Source of the DNA: Candidatus Thalassarchaeaceae archaeon
Lineage (GTDB): Archaea; Thermoplasmatota; Poseidoniia; Poseidoniales; Thalassarchaeaceae
Assembly (NCBI GenBank): GCA_030747675.1
Contig: JASLKH010000050.1
Span: 1-45,768 of the forward strand
DNA length: 45,768 nucleotides
Direction of reading: 5' to 3'
Shown in pieces: positions 19,801 to 28,383 of this stretch. A model generated the notes under the pieces. It was not told the DNA's origin. It was given only the letters and a program-made list of their open reading frames with translations, and searched no databases. Positions within the stretch are counted from its first letter, which is position 1. Every line of letters begins with the position of its first letter. The translations under genes were made by a program, and so were the position numbers.

Positions 19801-21138
19801 CTAACAAGATGATACTGCTTCAAAGGTCTCCCAATTCATATCTTCATCACTGTTTGACTTGTATTCATAGAAAATTGAAGGCATTGTATATCCGCTACCT
19901 CCTGCGGCATCTGGCCCGAATTGTGTTGCGGATACATCTAATTTGTAGCACCCGTAATCATCCAATGCTGTATCGCGATCAAAATACCACAAATCAACAG
20001 AGTCCTGCACATCACCTTCAATCGAGAAGGTTGCAGTTCGTTCACCGATACTAGTCAGTCCACTACCATAGTCCGAATTGTCCCATGTGGCGCGTGTTCC
20101 GGCAACTGAAATTATAGGATAGGATAGCATTTCCATATCGTTATCTACGTAAGTAAAAGCAACGGAAACTGTGTAAGCGCCGCGGATTGACATTGGAACT
20201 GTAGATGCATCCTCGGCAATGGATGAAATTCCTACTGCACCATTAATGTAGAGGCGCTTGACACAACTACTGTAGCTATTATCGCAATTTCCTTCTTCGA
20301 ATGGGTCGATCTCTGCATCAATATCATTCACAGTTCTTGTTAAATTTTGAGATGGCAATGATACAGAACCCGAGGCAGTCCCATCTATACTAGCGAATAC
20401 CTCATACTTATGCTCAGAAAGTTGAGCGACTCCGTCGGAACTGCCTGACACATAATACGCATTACCTGAATAAAAATCATTGGCATTGATGGTAAATGTA
20501 CCCATTTCGCCACCTTCACTACTATCACTCATTTCCACTTCGATTTCATCATCCCACACTTCATCGCCATCATAGAGAACTTTGACATGTACATCCGTTG
20601 TCCCTGCTGAACTGCCCAATAAGCCTGAAGTGTAACGCATTGACATAGTGAATGTGTCGGTAGCATCATCATATTCTGCGTCAACAAGTGTTGTACGTCC
20701 ACTGAAATCCATGCCACCAACATATGGAACAGCACCAAGTAAGAGGTAAGCAACAATCAGAGTCCCCCATTGTGCACCTGTCAATGCTTTTCCTAGATTT
20801 CGATCATTCTTGATGTGCATAAATGCCACACCAAATGATGCTAAGAAAAGTGCTAGTACAGCAAAACCAGAGTACTCAGGTAATGAAGAAAGCATGAAGA
20901 TAAGAATCATGCTAACAAATAACGATCCTGCTGCTGCATACAGCATGATTGGTTTGGAATTTGAGGAGGGGGATGTAGCTGAAAATTTGGACAACAATCC
21001 ACCTGAACCTGATGGCTCTGCATCTAAGACTTTCTTGTGCTCTTTCAAATCGGGATTTTCGGGGTCTCCGGTTGCACTAAACACACCTTCTGGTTCGTCA
21101 TTCTTTTGTTTGGCTTTCTCAAGTAATCCACCTGACAT
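19801..21138 (-). CDS. Membrane protein with three N-terminal helices and large extracellular beta-rich domain, function unknown
   Basis: The 445-residue protein starts at the ATG at 21138, which has GGTG five bases upstream; a GTG two codons earlier overlaps that site. The N-terminal 60 residues are polar and carry a repeated motif, SGGLLEKAK at the very start and SGGLLSKFS near residue 47, possibly two copies of a cytoplasmic binding motif. Three membrane helices follow at about 63-85, 87-107 and 122-142. The remaining 300 residues should be outside and are Ser/Thr/Asp-rich beta structure with a few Cys (GNCDNSYSSCVKRL; DYGCYKL; final SSC) that could form disulfides. I recognise no family. 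It converges with the surface protein to its left. Confidence 0.82.
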   Translation of the reverse strand: MSGGLLEKAKQKNDEPEGVFSATGDPENPDLKEHKKVLDAEPSGSGGLLSKFSATSPSSNSKPIMLYAAAGSLFVSMILIFMLSSLPEYSGFAVLALFLASFGVAFMHIKNDRNLGKALTGAQWGTLIVAYLLLGAVPYVGGMDFSGRTTLVDAEYDDATDTFTMSMRYTSGLLGSSAGTTDVHVKVLYDGDEVWDDEIEVEMSDSSEGGEMGTFTINANDFYSGNAYYVSGSSDGVAQLSEHKYEVFASIDGTASGSVSLPSQNLTRTVNDIDAEIDPFEEGNCDNSYSSCVKRLYINGAVGISSIAEDASTVPMSIRGAYTVSVAFTYVDNDMEMLSYPIISVAGTRATWDNSDYGSGLTSIGERTATFSIEGDVQDSVDLWYFDRDTALDDYGCYKLDVSATQFGPDAAGGSGYTMPSIFYEYKSNSDEDMNWETFEAVSSC

Positions 21139-21176
21139 AATCACACCTACTGGTCAGACCTCGCACTCAGGGTTAT

Positions 21177-21229
21177 CAAACCGTTGGTTTGTATGCGTGT
21201 CAACTAGCCCTTTACAGGGATTCCAAAAA
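21177..21229 (-). terminator. Terminator-like sequence after the Ig-like protein gene
   Basis: Nine bases after the stop at 21238 the minus strand has a run of five T (complement of 21225-21229), then a small stem CCCT/AGGG (21208-21219), and further on CAAACC/GGTTTG (21177-21191, 6 bp, 3-nt loop). T-runs alone can terminate archaeal transcription. The 99-base gap holds no gene. Confidence 0.32.
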
Positions 21230-21237
21230 GTGCCGAA

Positions 21238-22200
21238 TCAAAGTAACGGGTCTTGGAAAAGTGGGTTTGTACCTTCAAGGTCTTCTCTTGAAACACTACG
21301 CCGCCCAACAATTGCTGCCGCAAGACCCAGCATTAGTAAACTCGGGATTAGCATGAATCCAGGTAAGTAAACACCACGGATGTAAATTGTAACAGACTGG
21401 CATTGCATAATCGGGAACAGTACATTACTTCTCAATGAATGATCACTGACTGCACAGAATTGAAGATTGTAGTATTGGTCCGACCACCCTTGCTTTTTTG
21501 GTGTACGCATCATTACACGCATTGTTTCAGGTGGTGCTTTGGAATCGACCCATGTGGTAGTCTCAGGTAATGAAATCTGGAAGCCATCGTCTTCTAAGTC
21601 CTCACGGTTTTCCACACCTATGATGAATTGATCCCGGTTATTTCCGTCATTGTAAACCTTGAACTCAAATGTGTAATCAATCTTCGGACGCAGTTGGCGG
21701 AATGGTTCTTCGGCCTGGACTCGGAGTAAAGCGAATTGCTTGACTACGACCATTACGTTGGTGACTTGCGAGGTGCAAGTTGCACAAGGTGCACCATTTG
21801 CTTGATCGACACGGGCTGAAATTGTAACTTGGCGACTACCTTCAGTCATCTGGTCGTCACCACGCACAACCACTTCGAAGGTGGCTGTGTCTTGGCTTGC
21901 TACCGTAATAGACCCTGGAGCGCTGTAAGTCAGTCCCGCAGACGTGATTTGAATGTTCACTTTTTCGACATAAAGAGTAGGGTTTGATGCATCGCAGTAG
22001 GTAGTTCCAATACGTGTGTCACCTGGTGCTACGTCGATTTCTACAGCAGTTGGTGAACACAAAATATTGATGTCTGGATTCACTTGAGCTTCGGCGTTAT
22101 CAACAGTACCGGCCCAAGTACTAAGTACATAGATTGTCATTAACAAGGTCATTCGGAAGACAGACTTCACAGGTTCCACCATAGGTGGCCTGCACATCAT
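21238..22200 (-). CDS. Exported Ig-like protein with C-terminal membrane anchor
   Basis: The 320-residue protein has an N-terminal signal (MTLLMTIYVLSTWAGTVDNAEAQ), two Ig-like or CARDB/NEW3-type beta domains (about 45-155 and 155-270), a helix near the C-terminus (LPGFMLIPSLLMLGLAAAIVG) and a short basic-then-polar tail ending FQDPLL. Pairs of Cys (NILCSPTAV with TTYCDAS; CATC; FCAV with MQCQS) suggest disulfides outside the cell. The second domain KVYNDGNNRDQFIIGVENRE is a NEW3/APHP-like signature. It shares this design with the neighbour upstream (22253-23314), with which it is probably co-transcribed across a 52-base gap; the pair may work together. Start uncertain: ATGs at 22200, 22197 and 22182 are all in frame. 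Confidence 0.84.
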   Translation of the reverse strand: MMCRPPMVEPVKSVFRMTLLMTIYVLSTWAGTVDNAEAQVNPDINILCSPTAVEIDVAPGDTRIGTTYCDASNPTLYVEKVNIQITSAGLTYSAPGSITVASQDTATFEVVVRGDDQMTEGSRQVTISARVDQANGAPCATCTSQVTNVMVVVKQFALLRVQAEEPFRQLRPKIDYTFEFKVYNDGNNRDQFIIGVENREDLEDDGFQISLPETTTWVDSKAPPETMRVMMRTPKKQGWSDQYYNLQFCAVSDHSLRSNVLFPIMQCQSVTIYIRGVYLPGFMLIPSLLMLGLAAAIVGRRSVSREDLEGTNPLFQDPLL

Positions 22201-22252
22201 CCATACATAAGCGTTAGTAGGAGACGAACAAATTACTTAATCCCAAAATGTT

Positions 22253-23314
22253 TCAAAAGTCTTCCAAATCCAAATCGTCAAGATCATCCAAATCGTCAAG
22301 ATCATCAAAATCGTCAAGATCATCCAAATCGTCGTCTTCAAATTCGAAATCATCATCGTCGTCATCATCAACGGCATCGTATTCGTCGAGGTAGGCAGAT
22401 GATTTCGACTTCATTCTTTTGACAAGGGAAGCAATTACTGCAAGGACGACTAAGGTCGCCAAAACACCACCTGCAATCCACGCCCAAGTAGGTATATTCA
22501 TTGCTGAAAAGTCAAGAATACTTTCTGGTTCAGCTGTGGCATTAACAGTAAAGACTTCACTTGTACTACCGAGACGTTCAGTTGAAGTTGCCGTGACTCG
22601 GACTTCAATTGATTCAGTATCAAGTTCACTAGGAGGTGTGATACTAACCTCAAATGTTACACCTCCATCCTTTTGTATGGTGAAATCAGGCGGTGGAAAA
22701 TCAACTAAGAATCCTCTCGCAATTAAATCAGCAGAACCCACTGAAATCTCAACATTATCGGGGGCATTTCCATCGTTTAGTACCGTGACTAATACAGTTT
22801 GAGCGAGCCCACCTGCATCTAATTTCATGAAATTTGGGTTAATCTCCATTGATAACTCAGAGTATGCTTCTATGTCAACAAGAATGTTTGATTCATCGGT
22901 AGGGCGTATTTGATCCATTATTGGGACTGCCCCCACGCTAGTGACTTCCGCTGAAACTGTCACATTCTTATTTGCGGGATTCATTCCTTCAGTACCAGCA
23001 ATAGCAACTTGGATATCTATCGAAGCAGATGCTGCAAGTGTAAGAGATGTCGGTCCCACTACGTTTAATCCATCGTTATCATATTCAATCGATATATCCT
23101 CACTAAATATTGAACTGTTTTCTATTGTACACATTGCTGTAACAAAATTTGATCCTGTTGACGACACATCTAATGATGCCGGATTCGACTCAAATTGGCA
23201 CGTAACAGATACAGAAGGTGGTCCGCCCGGCTCCTGTGCGCTTGCAAATGGCAGTAGAAGTGGTACAAGAAGCATCAAAACGGCAAACGCCCGAGAGTGC
23301 AGACTACTTGCCAT
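22253..23314 (-). CDS. Exported Ig-like/NEW3-domain protein with membrane anchor and poly-Asp tail
   Basis: The 353-residue protein starts at the ATG at 23314 (MASSLHSRAF), preceded by GAGGGAAGGGTG, with a signal peptide ending at ASAQE. Two beta-sandwich domains follow (about 35-150, with a Cys pair; about 155-265), the second carrying VTVLNDGNAPDNVEISVG, typical of NEW3/CARDB-like alpha-galactosidase-associated domains. A helix (about 275-300, WAWIAGGVLATLVVLAVI) is followed by a short basic stretch KRMKSKSS and then about 40 residues almost entirely Asp, Glu, Leu and Phe (DDLDD repeats). The acidic tail is on the cytoplasmic side by the positive-inside rule. Homologous layout to the next gene downstream. 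No enzyme motif seen. Confidence 0.85.
   Translation of the reverse strand: MASSLHSRAFAVLMLLVPLLLPFASAQEPGGPPSVSVTCQFESNPASLDVSSTGSNFVTAMCTIENSSIFSEDISIEYDNDGLNVVGPTSLTLAASASIDIQVAIAGTEGMNPANKNVTVSAEVTSVGAVPIMDQIRPTDESNILVDIEAYSELSMEINPNFMKLDAGGLAQTVLVTVLNDGNAPDNVEISVGSADLIARGFLVDFPPPDFTIQKDGGVTFEVSITPPSELDTESIEVRVTATSTERLGSTSEVFTVNATAEPESILDFSAMNIPTWAWIAGGVLATLVVLAVIASLVKRMKSKSSAYLDEYDAVDDDDDDDFEFEDDDLDDLDDFDDLDDLDDLDDLDLEDF
22271..22336 (-). repeat. 18-bp tandem repeat encoding the acidic tail
   Basis: Three near-identical 18-bp units (CAAATCGTCAAGATCATC type, at 22271, 22289 and 22307) and a decaying fourth unit lie at the 3' end of the Ig-like gene. They encode DLDDLD-type repeats. The unit similarity at DNA level, including third codon positions, implies recent slippage; copy number may vary between strains. 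Confidence 0.8.
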
Positions 23315-23363
23315 CACCCTTCCCTCACCATCTCTCATTGAAGAAGGGTTCGCGTATTTGAGG

Positions 23364-23438
23364 TGGACCCCACCGGATTTGAACCGGTGGCCACCCGGTT
23401 ATGAGCCGGGTGCTCTAACCAGACTAAGCTAGGGGTCC
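23364..23438 (-). tRNA. tRNA with CAU anticodon (elongator Met or Ile2)
   Basis: The 75-nt minus-strand sequence folds as a complete cloverleaf: acceptor GGACCCC/GGGGTCC with A discriminator, D stem GCTT/GAGC, anticodon stem CCCGG/CCGGG around CTCATAA, T stem ACCGG/CCGGT with TTCAAAT loop. No intron and no encoded CCA. G1:C72 argues against initiator tRNA-Met. Whether it reads AUG (Met) or, after agmatidine modification, AUA (Ile2) cannot be decided by eye. Confidence 0.95.
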
Positions 23439-23474
23439 GTGAAACCATGGTGAGAGGGCGAGGCATTTCAGCCT

Positions 23475-24734
23475 TCACTCTCCGGCCATCGCTAAGTGGA
23501 TTGCATTTTCAGCCGCTTCTCGACACTCTTCTGGAACAAATACCATGATGTCATTGATAGGGGCGGCGATACTGGCAACAAGTGGACTCACATCAACGAT
23601 ATCTCTTCCATCTTCCAATCGAATCCCTTCACTATATGGACGATATCCCTCTTTTGACACACGAGTTACAAGCATGTCCTCTTCAGGATTGTAGCCAGAT
23701 TCTGTTAAGATATCTTCAACAGCACTCCTTGCACCCCAAAAAGCAACTTCCGTAAGATCGCGTACACGTACTCTCTTGTGCATACCTGAGCGAGATTCAA
23801 GCATACCTGCCCACTTCGAAAGAATTCGGTCAGAGTGAGTGGAAAATGCAGACAACTCTGCCTGTACCAAACTATCAGTTACTGCGAGATAATCTTTCAC
23901 AGAAAGGTCATTGTCAGTTAACATTCGTTCCATCCTTCGACTCACCGATAATTCTCCTGCAATGACTAGTTCACGTGCACGCTGTAATGCATGAATTACG
24001 TATACCTGAGTTAACATGTTGACTTTGTGGAAGTAGACGTTGTGATACATATGGTATCGCATCATCAGGTAAGATTCTACTTCAGCAACCCCACCGCGAG
24101 TGACTGTGAGGTGTCCGTCTTCCCCAATCCGCATTGCCCTAAATATTCGAAACACATCGAAAGTCCCGACTTTCGCGCCTGTGTTGATTTGATCACGCAT
24201 GAGATAATCTAGACGATCAATGTCAAGTTGGCTACTGACAATGTCATGCAGAGCTGGGAAATCAACCGAACCATCCATGATGCTGAACAAACGTGCAAGG
24301 CCGTCCTCTCCAATCAAATCGATTAAGGCGAGGCGGAGATCATTATTCGGTTCGTTGAGGATACGCCCCCCCCACTTTTCGTGATGATGATATGTAGCGT
24401 ATACATCTGGACTTTCTAATGCATGGCTAAAGGGAGGGTGACCAATGTCGTGAAGGAGGGCAGCGTACCGAACTAAAGTGGCATCTTCTACTGAAATTCG
24501 GCCAGGATGGACGACTTCAAGGTGCTCGAGAAGAACGCCTGCAAGATGTTGGGCTCCAAGGCTGTGAACAAAGCGAGAGTGGGTGGCAGTTGGAAATACA
24601 TAGTGGCATGTTGCCAATTGTTTGATGTCTCGTAAACGTTGGAATGTAGCAGTATCAACTAATCGGCTAATATCTGGAGTCAAAATAATGTCCCGATGGA
24701 CGTTGTCACGAACAACACGGTGATGATCAGCCAT
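23475..24734 (-). CDS. HD-domain phosphohydrolase, dNTPase/SAMHD1-like
   Basis: The 419-residue cytoplasmic protein has the metal-binding HD signature: His57 in SRFVHSLG, His95-Asp96 in LLHDIGH, a His cluster at 117-119, and Asp171 in SQLDIDRLDYLMRD. The opening RLVDTATFQRLRDIKQL and the L-D-I-D-R-L-D-Y pattern belong to the dGTP triphosphohydrolase-related group (bacterial YwfO, SAMHD1). Such enzymes cleave dNTPs to nucleoside and triphosphate; the substrate here is not shown. It has no membrane segment although it follows the propeller lipoprotein gene by 9 bases on the same strand, so it is probably the last gene of that transcript. tRNA(CAU) lies just beyond its stop. In a nucleotide-salvage setting (see the plus-strand cluster) a dNTP-level controller would make sense, but that is inference. 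Confidence 0.9.
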   Translation of the reverse strand: MADHHRVVRDNVHRDIILTPDISRLVDTATFQRLRDIKQLATCHYVFPTATHSRFVHSLGAQHLAGVLLEHLEVVHPGRISVEDATLVRYAALLHDIGHPPFSHALESPDVYATYHHHEKWGGRILNEPNNDLRLALIDLIGEDGLARLFSIMDGSVDFPALHDIVSSQLDIDRLDYLMRDQINTGAKVGTFDVFRIFRAMRIGEDGHLTVTRGGVAEVESYLMMRYHMYHNVYFHKVNMLTQVYVIHALQRARELVIAGELSVSRRMERMLTDNDLSVKDYLAVTDSLVQAELSAFSTHSDRILSKWAGMLESRSGMHKRVRVRDLTEVAFWGARSAVEDILTESGYNPEEDMLVTRVSKEGYRPYSEGIRLEDGRDIVDVSPLVASIAAPINDIMVFVPEECREAAENAIHLAMAGE

Positions 24735-24743
24735 AATTTCACC

Positions 24744-26207
24744 TCACAAAGTTGAGTTACCACCCACAGGAATTACATTCAATGGACCAATGTCGCCTCG
24801 AAGAATTGGTCCTTCGGTCACTGTAGCGAAAATTCCTATATCTTGCATATTATGCGATAGGCCAAACCAGGGACGTCCGTACTGATCAACAGCCATGTCA
24901 AGAAAATCTCCCAAGCCTCCGCAGCGATTGTAACCACATCCCGCCTCGGTGGAAAGAGGATCATTTGCTTGATTGATTTGGACTGTAGTCAACAATGGGT
25001 TTTGACTAAACGCATCGGTCATGATAGTCATGTAACCATTCCATACGTCTCCACCAGTATCACCAACATATCCAAAGGCGACTCGGCCGGCACTTCCTGC
25101 GGTAACAACTGGGAAACCAGTCCCTATGAGTCCTGCCGGTGGTGCAATCATCATTGCATCACTCCAACTATCGCCATCGTCTCTCGAATAGGCATAGTAC
25201 GGCATATCATCAGAACCAATCCACATCGCATGGACATTGTTTTCATCATCTATCGCAACTTGGGCTTCTTCGGCATTCCAAGTATCAGCTGTTCCTGTGT
25301 CACCAGTTGGCAAAGGATGCTCTGTCCAAGTCAACCCACCATTTGTGCTGCGATATATCGAGTACCCATCGCCATCACATCCATGTTGCCCACGGTAGAA
25401 ATTACCATTTTCAGCCCCTTCAAGGTGAGCGCTGAGTCCACCACTTTGGCAAGATAAAGGTGCACCAGGTACTTCGGGACTCCAGTTCCATCCACCATCT
25501 TCACTAATAGAACACAAGGGCATAGGTGCGTTGCCATTAACGCAGTAAACCCAGGTAGTAGGGTGTAATGCCCCTCCTGGTGCTGATGTAATGGTCTGAT
25601 GATCTTGAACTGAATACGGGGATGTTGAAAGGGTAACTGGTTTCCAAGATGCGCCCTCATCGTCGGACCACTCAACGGTCATTGCTGCTAAAGCATGCAT
25701 ATCGAATTTCATTATTCTATCAGTCCATTTGTCAACATAGATGTAAGGGTCATTGCTACTAACAACTGGAAGTAAGGGATTATACACATTAGCACAAGAA
25801 TAATCTGAAAGATTTGTCATCTCAATCAAACCTGTGCATTGGACTACTGCGGTTGCACCACCAGGTCCATTACCCCAACTTGACATGTAGAGGTTGTCAG
25901 CAGAAGTTATGCCAATGGTAGGCTCAAAGGTGCTCATTCCAATTCCATAATAACTGCCATGTGTCCAAAACGGCATGTTATTTCCAGTCAAATTTGCTGT
26001 AATATTAGCCTCTAGCACAACTGAGGAATTCAGAGCATCAATTCCACCAGCATAGTGATACCAAGTCCCCATTGGTATTTCACGTCCAAAGTTGAAAGGG
26101 TTGTCATCAACGGATGAAGGCCCAGTGTCATCAGACCCAAGACAACCCATCAGGCTGGTACAAAGCATTAGTATTGACAAAATCAATGCTGACTGAATCC
26201 TACTCAT
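24744..26207 (-). CDS. Lipoprotein with Asp-box (BNR) repeats, sialidase-like beta-propeller
   Basis: The 487-residue protein begins MSRIQSALILSILMLCTSLM with lipobox LMGC (Cys22), so it should be lipid-anchored outside. At least four Asp-box motifs are spaced through the sequence: SDDEGASW, SEDGGWNW, STNGGLTW and SRDDGDSW. These turns occur in sialidases and other propellers that bind glycans or glycosidase substrates. The usual sialidase Arg triad cannot be assigned confidently, so catalytic activity is open. The start is well supported by a G-rich ribosome site directly upstream. It follows the subtilase lipoprotein gene and precedes the HD gene by 9 bases. Glycoprotein or polysaccharide binding alongside a protease would be a coherent pairing. 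Confidence 0.86.
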   Translation of the reverse strand: MSRIQSALILSILMLCTSLMGCLGSDDTGPSSVDDNPFNFGREIPMGTWYHYAGGIDALNSSVVLEANITANLTGNNMPFWTHGSYYGIGMSTFEPTIGITSADNLYMSSWGNGPGGATAVVQCTGLIEMTNLSDYSCANVYNPLLPVVSSNDPYIYVDKWTDRIMKFDMHALAAMTVEWSDDEGASWKPVTLSTSPYSVQDHQTITSAPGGALHPTTWVYCVNGNAPMPLCSISEDGGWNWSPEVPGAPLSCQSGGLSAHLEGAENGNFYRGQHGCDGDGYSIYRSTNGGLTWTEHPLPTGDTGTADTWNAEEAQVAIDDENNVHAMWIGSDDMPYYAYSRDDGDSWSDAMMIAPPAGLIGTGFPVVTAGSAGRVAFGYVGDTGGDVWNGYMTIMTDAFSQNPLLTTVQINQANDPLSTEAGCGYNRCGGLGDFLDMAVDQYGRPWFGLSHNMQDIGIFATVTEGPILRGDIGPLNVIPVGGNSTL

Positions 26208-26211
26208 GCTC

Positions 26212-26252
26212 CCCCCCCGGCCCTATGGGGCCGGGTTCTCGGCTTCAACCCG
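26212..26252 (-). promoter_or_regulatory. Two overlapping, mutually exclusive hairpins before the propeller lipoprotein
   Basis: CCCGGCCC (26216-26223) pairs with GGGCCGGG (26228-26235) over a 4-nt loop, right next to the G-rich ribosome site at 26208-26215. CGGGTT (26232-26237) can instead pair with AACCCG (26247-26252). The two stems share 26232-26235, so only one can form fully. In the transcript the upstream stem forms first and would free or block the one beside the ribosome site. Attenuator-like in form; it may also simply be a terminator for the upstream gene. Confidence 0.4.
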
Positions 26253-26295
26253 ACGGTTTGTCCAAAATCGTATTTCCCAACAATTAGGGTTGATT

Positions 26296-27516
26296 TCAGT
26301 CGCCCCAGTAGGCCTCTCGAATTGCCTGATTCGCTTCCATACATGCAACTACATCTGCTGGCCTAGAAGGCATCGATTCAAAGCCTGCAAGGTGGTTGTA
26401 AATTGGTTCGACATTGGACATATTGACTACACCCCAACCCACTTGACTACAAGGTGCCACAGGAGATATTGGCATGGTCCCCGATGTTGGATCCCAAGTT
26501 GAAAAACTTGGATACCAAGCAGACAAATTCAATGCATCACGCAACAAACTATTCGATACTGAAAGATTAGTGGAATTGACAAGCATGCCATTGCGATTCT
26601 CACTAGCGCCAGAACCCATGTCACTCCCAAGTTCTCGAAGTTGTGTCAACACGAGGCTGAGTATTCCGGCTGTGCGAGGTGTCGCGAACGATGTTCCTGA
26701 GGTCTCATGATATCCATTTGTATCATCATGATTGGGTAAAACTTGAGTCCAATCAGCAGCAATGTCGGGATAGGAACCACTCATTGTTTCCTTTTGATCA
26801 TCATCTTCCTCGGCATATCCCGAAATTCCAATCGACCAAGGAGGTCCCGCAGTGGAGTCTTGAATTGCAGGCGATGGAGTGTTGTCTGATGCCCCTGTGT
26901 GGACCTTATTTTTCTCCACTACTGCAACTCGCGTAGCATCCTCAATTCCAGGAACTGGGACGCTTCCAATGGGGCCGAATGATGTTGTGATAACGTCCAC
27001 TAATGGCTGATTAGCTGCTGCTAAAACTGCAGCATCACTGAATCCTTCTACAAAGAAAATAATTGCATTGGGATTAGCATCAAGAACGGCACCAGTTACT
27101 GCTGTACCGTGCCCATCTGCTGGATCATCTAAAATTGGAATATCTGTATCGTCATCTGGAGTAGTACCAATTATTCGAGTCCCTGGGAAGTATACGATAT
27201 CACTCGATGTAATTACATCCCAGCAAGACGAGAGGTCAGCCTCGTAGCGTTCTTGCCAAGTCCCATTCTGAGTTAAGTTACACCACATTGTCACTCCTAA
27301 ACCTTCTAGAAGCCAATCAGGTAGAGTTTCATTCAAAGTGAATCGGGCATGATACACATTGATTCCTGTATCAATAGGTGCCACTACACTGTACGCACCA
27401 AATTCTGGTTCGGCTTCGATCTCTTCTACTCCTTTTTCTTCATTGCCAAAGCACCCAGACAATGTTGAACCTAGCACCAATATGGACAAAATTAGAGGAA
27501 TTCCCACCTTGCGCAT
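26296..27516 (-). CDS. Subtilisin-like serine protease lipoprotein (S8 family)
   Basis: The 406-residue protein starts at the ATG at 27516 (MRKVGIPLILSILVLG) behind a GGAGGGTGA site; its lipobox LSGC puts the lipidated Cys at residue 22. The S8 triad is present: Asp49 in APIDTGIN, His136 in DGHGTAVTG and Ser276 in SGTSFATPRTAG. The oxyanion motif, normally AAGN, is not recognisable; the equivalent region reads HTGASDNTP, with the Asn displaced, so activity or specificity may be altered. No inhibitor prodomain is visible. Four Cys outside the lipobox could form disulfides. It follows the membrane protein at 27546 by 29 bases on the same strand and precedes the propeller lipoprotein by about 88 bases. 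Confidence 0.9.
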   Translation of the reverse strand: MRKVGIPLILSILVLGSTLSGCFGNEEKGVEEIEAEPEFGAYSVVAPIDTGINVYHARFTLNETLPDWLLEGLGVTMWCNLTQNGTWQERYEADLSSCWDVITSSDIVYFPGTRIIGTTPDDDTDIPILDDPADGHGTAVTGAVLDANPNAIIFFVEGFSDAAVLAAANQPLVDVITTSFGPIGSVPVPGIEDATRVAVVEKNKVHTGASDNTPSPAIQDSTAGPPWSIGISGYAEEDDDQKETMSGSYPDIAADWTQVLPNHDDTNGYHETSGTSFATPRTAGILSLVLTQLRELGSDMGSGASENRNGMLVNSTNLSVSNSLLRDALNLSAWYPSFSTWDPTSGTMPISPVAPCSQVGWGVVNMSNVEPIYNHLAGFESMPSRPADVVACMEANQAIREAYWGD

Positions 27517-27545
27517 GTTCACCCTCCACTTCGGCGGAAACTGCG

Positions 27546-28382
27546 TTAGGCTTCAATTCGACGGTCGGTTTTGGGAGGGACACCTAGCCAAAGTACAACT
27601 GGAATTGAAATCATTAAAAATGAAAATATCCATGAAAAAGATGAACCCCAAATCACCCCGTATTCTGGAATAAAACGAGTGGCGACTAAAGCATACAAAC
27701 TTACTGACATTGAACCTAGCATCATTGGGCCAATTGCGCCACTGGGAACTTCTTCTCCCTGGGAAAGCCAAAGTGCAACCATACTGGTCAAGAAAATTGC
27801 AGGGAATACTGAGGCTATTCCTGCCAACAATGGTGAGCCTTGTTGGGAAAGCCAAACTGCCACTCCAATTGCTGTTGCAGCCGCGATTCCCCTTAATGCA
27901 AGAGTAAAGACGCCTACCTTGTTTTTCCCTTTTGGTGCAGGAACAAAATCAAGGGTAGCCCACCAACCAAAAATTAAACCTACACCAAGAGTGCAACTGC
28001 CGACAATTATTGGATTGGAATCTGAAAATAATTTTACAGCAAATACTGCCCCAGCAAACCAAAAACAGAGATTCACTACAGTAATTCCAGTGAGTCTGAT
28101 TCCGAAAGACCAGTTTGGCACTTTTGAAGGTGTGAATCTCCATAACCACAAAAAAAATGAATTTAATAGCATTCCAACTGGAACCATTCCCATTGAGGAA
28201 TTAAATGAAGACTGACTTGAATCTGCAATCCAAATAAATGCTGCTGCAGGAACAATAGTTGTAGGCACTGTCCCTAAAGCACCACCAATTACACCACCAT
28301 ATTTCTCAATCGCGACGGTGACGGCGATGGCCACCAAACCTGCAAGAATTGCGGCCAGCAGGATTTGAGCCTGCGAGTCCAT
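27546..28382 (-). CDS. Integral membrane protein, 8-9 helices, function unknown
   Basis: This 278-residue protein is hydrophobic throughout, with about 8-9 membrane helices and short loops. Two halves look related: GGVIGGALGTVPTTIVPAA near residue 30 and LAGIASVFPAIFLTSMVAL near residue 187 share a G-x-x-(S/A)-x-x-P-x-x pattern, suggesting an internal duplication as in small transporters. I recognise no named family. The gene starts one base after the stop of the anchored subtilase (28384) and is 29 bases ahead of the subtilase lipoprotein, so it is firmly in this protease operon. A role in exporting or importing peptides is only a guess from position. Confidence 0.84.
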   Translation of the reverse strand: MDSQAQILLAAILAGLVAIAVTVAIEKYGGVIGGALGTVPTTIVPAAAFIWIADSSQSSFNSSMGMVPVGMLLNSFFLWLWRFTPSKVPNWSFGIRLTGITVVNLCFWFAGAVFAVKLFSDSNPIIVGSCTLGVGLIFGWWATLDFVPAPKGKNKVGVFTLALRGIAAATAIGVAVWLSQQGSPLLAGIASVFPAIFLTSMVALWLSQGEEVPSGAIGPMMLGSMSVSLYALVATRFIPEYGVIWGSSFSWIFSFLMISIPVVLWLGVPPKTDRRIEA

Positions 28383-28383
28383 C

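Noticed and set aside
22271-22336. Tandem 18-bp repeats as a possible CRISPR array
   Set aside because: There are no spacers; the units are contiguous and in frame, encoding an acidic tail.
23364-23438. tRNA with CAU anticodon as an attachment site for an integrated element
   Set aside because: No integrase, no repeated tRNA fragment and no island-like content beside it.
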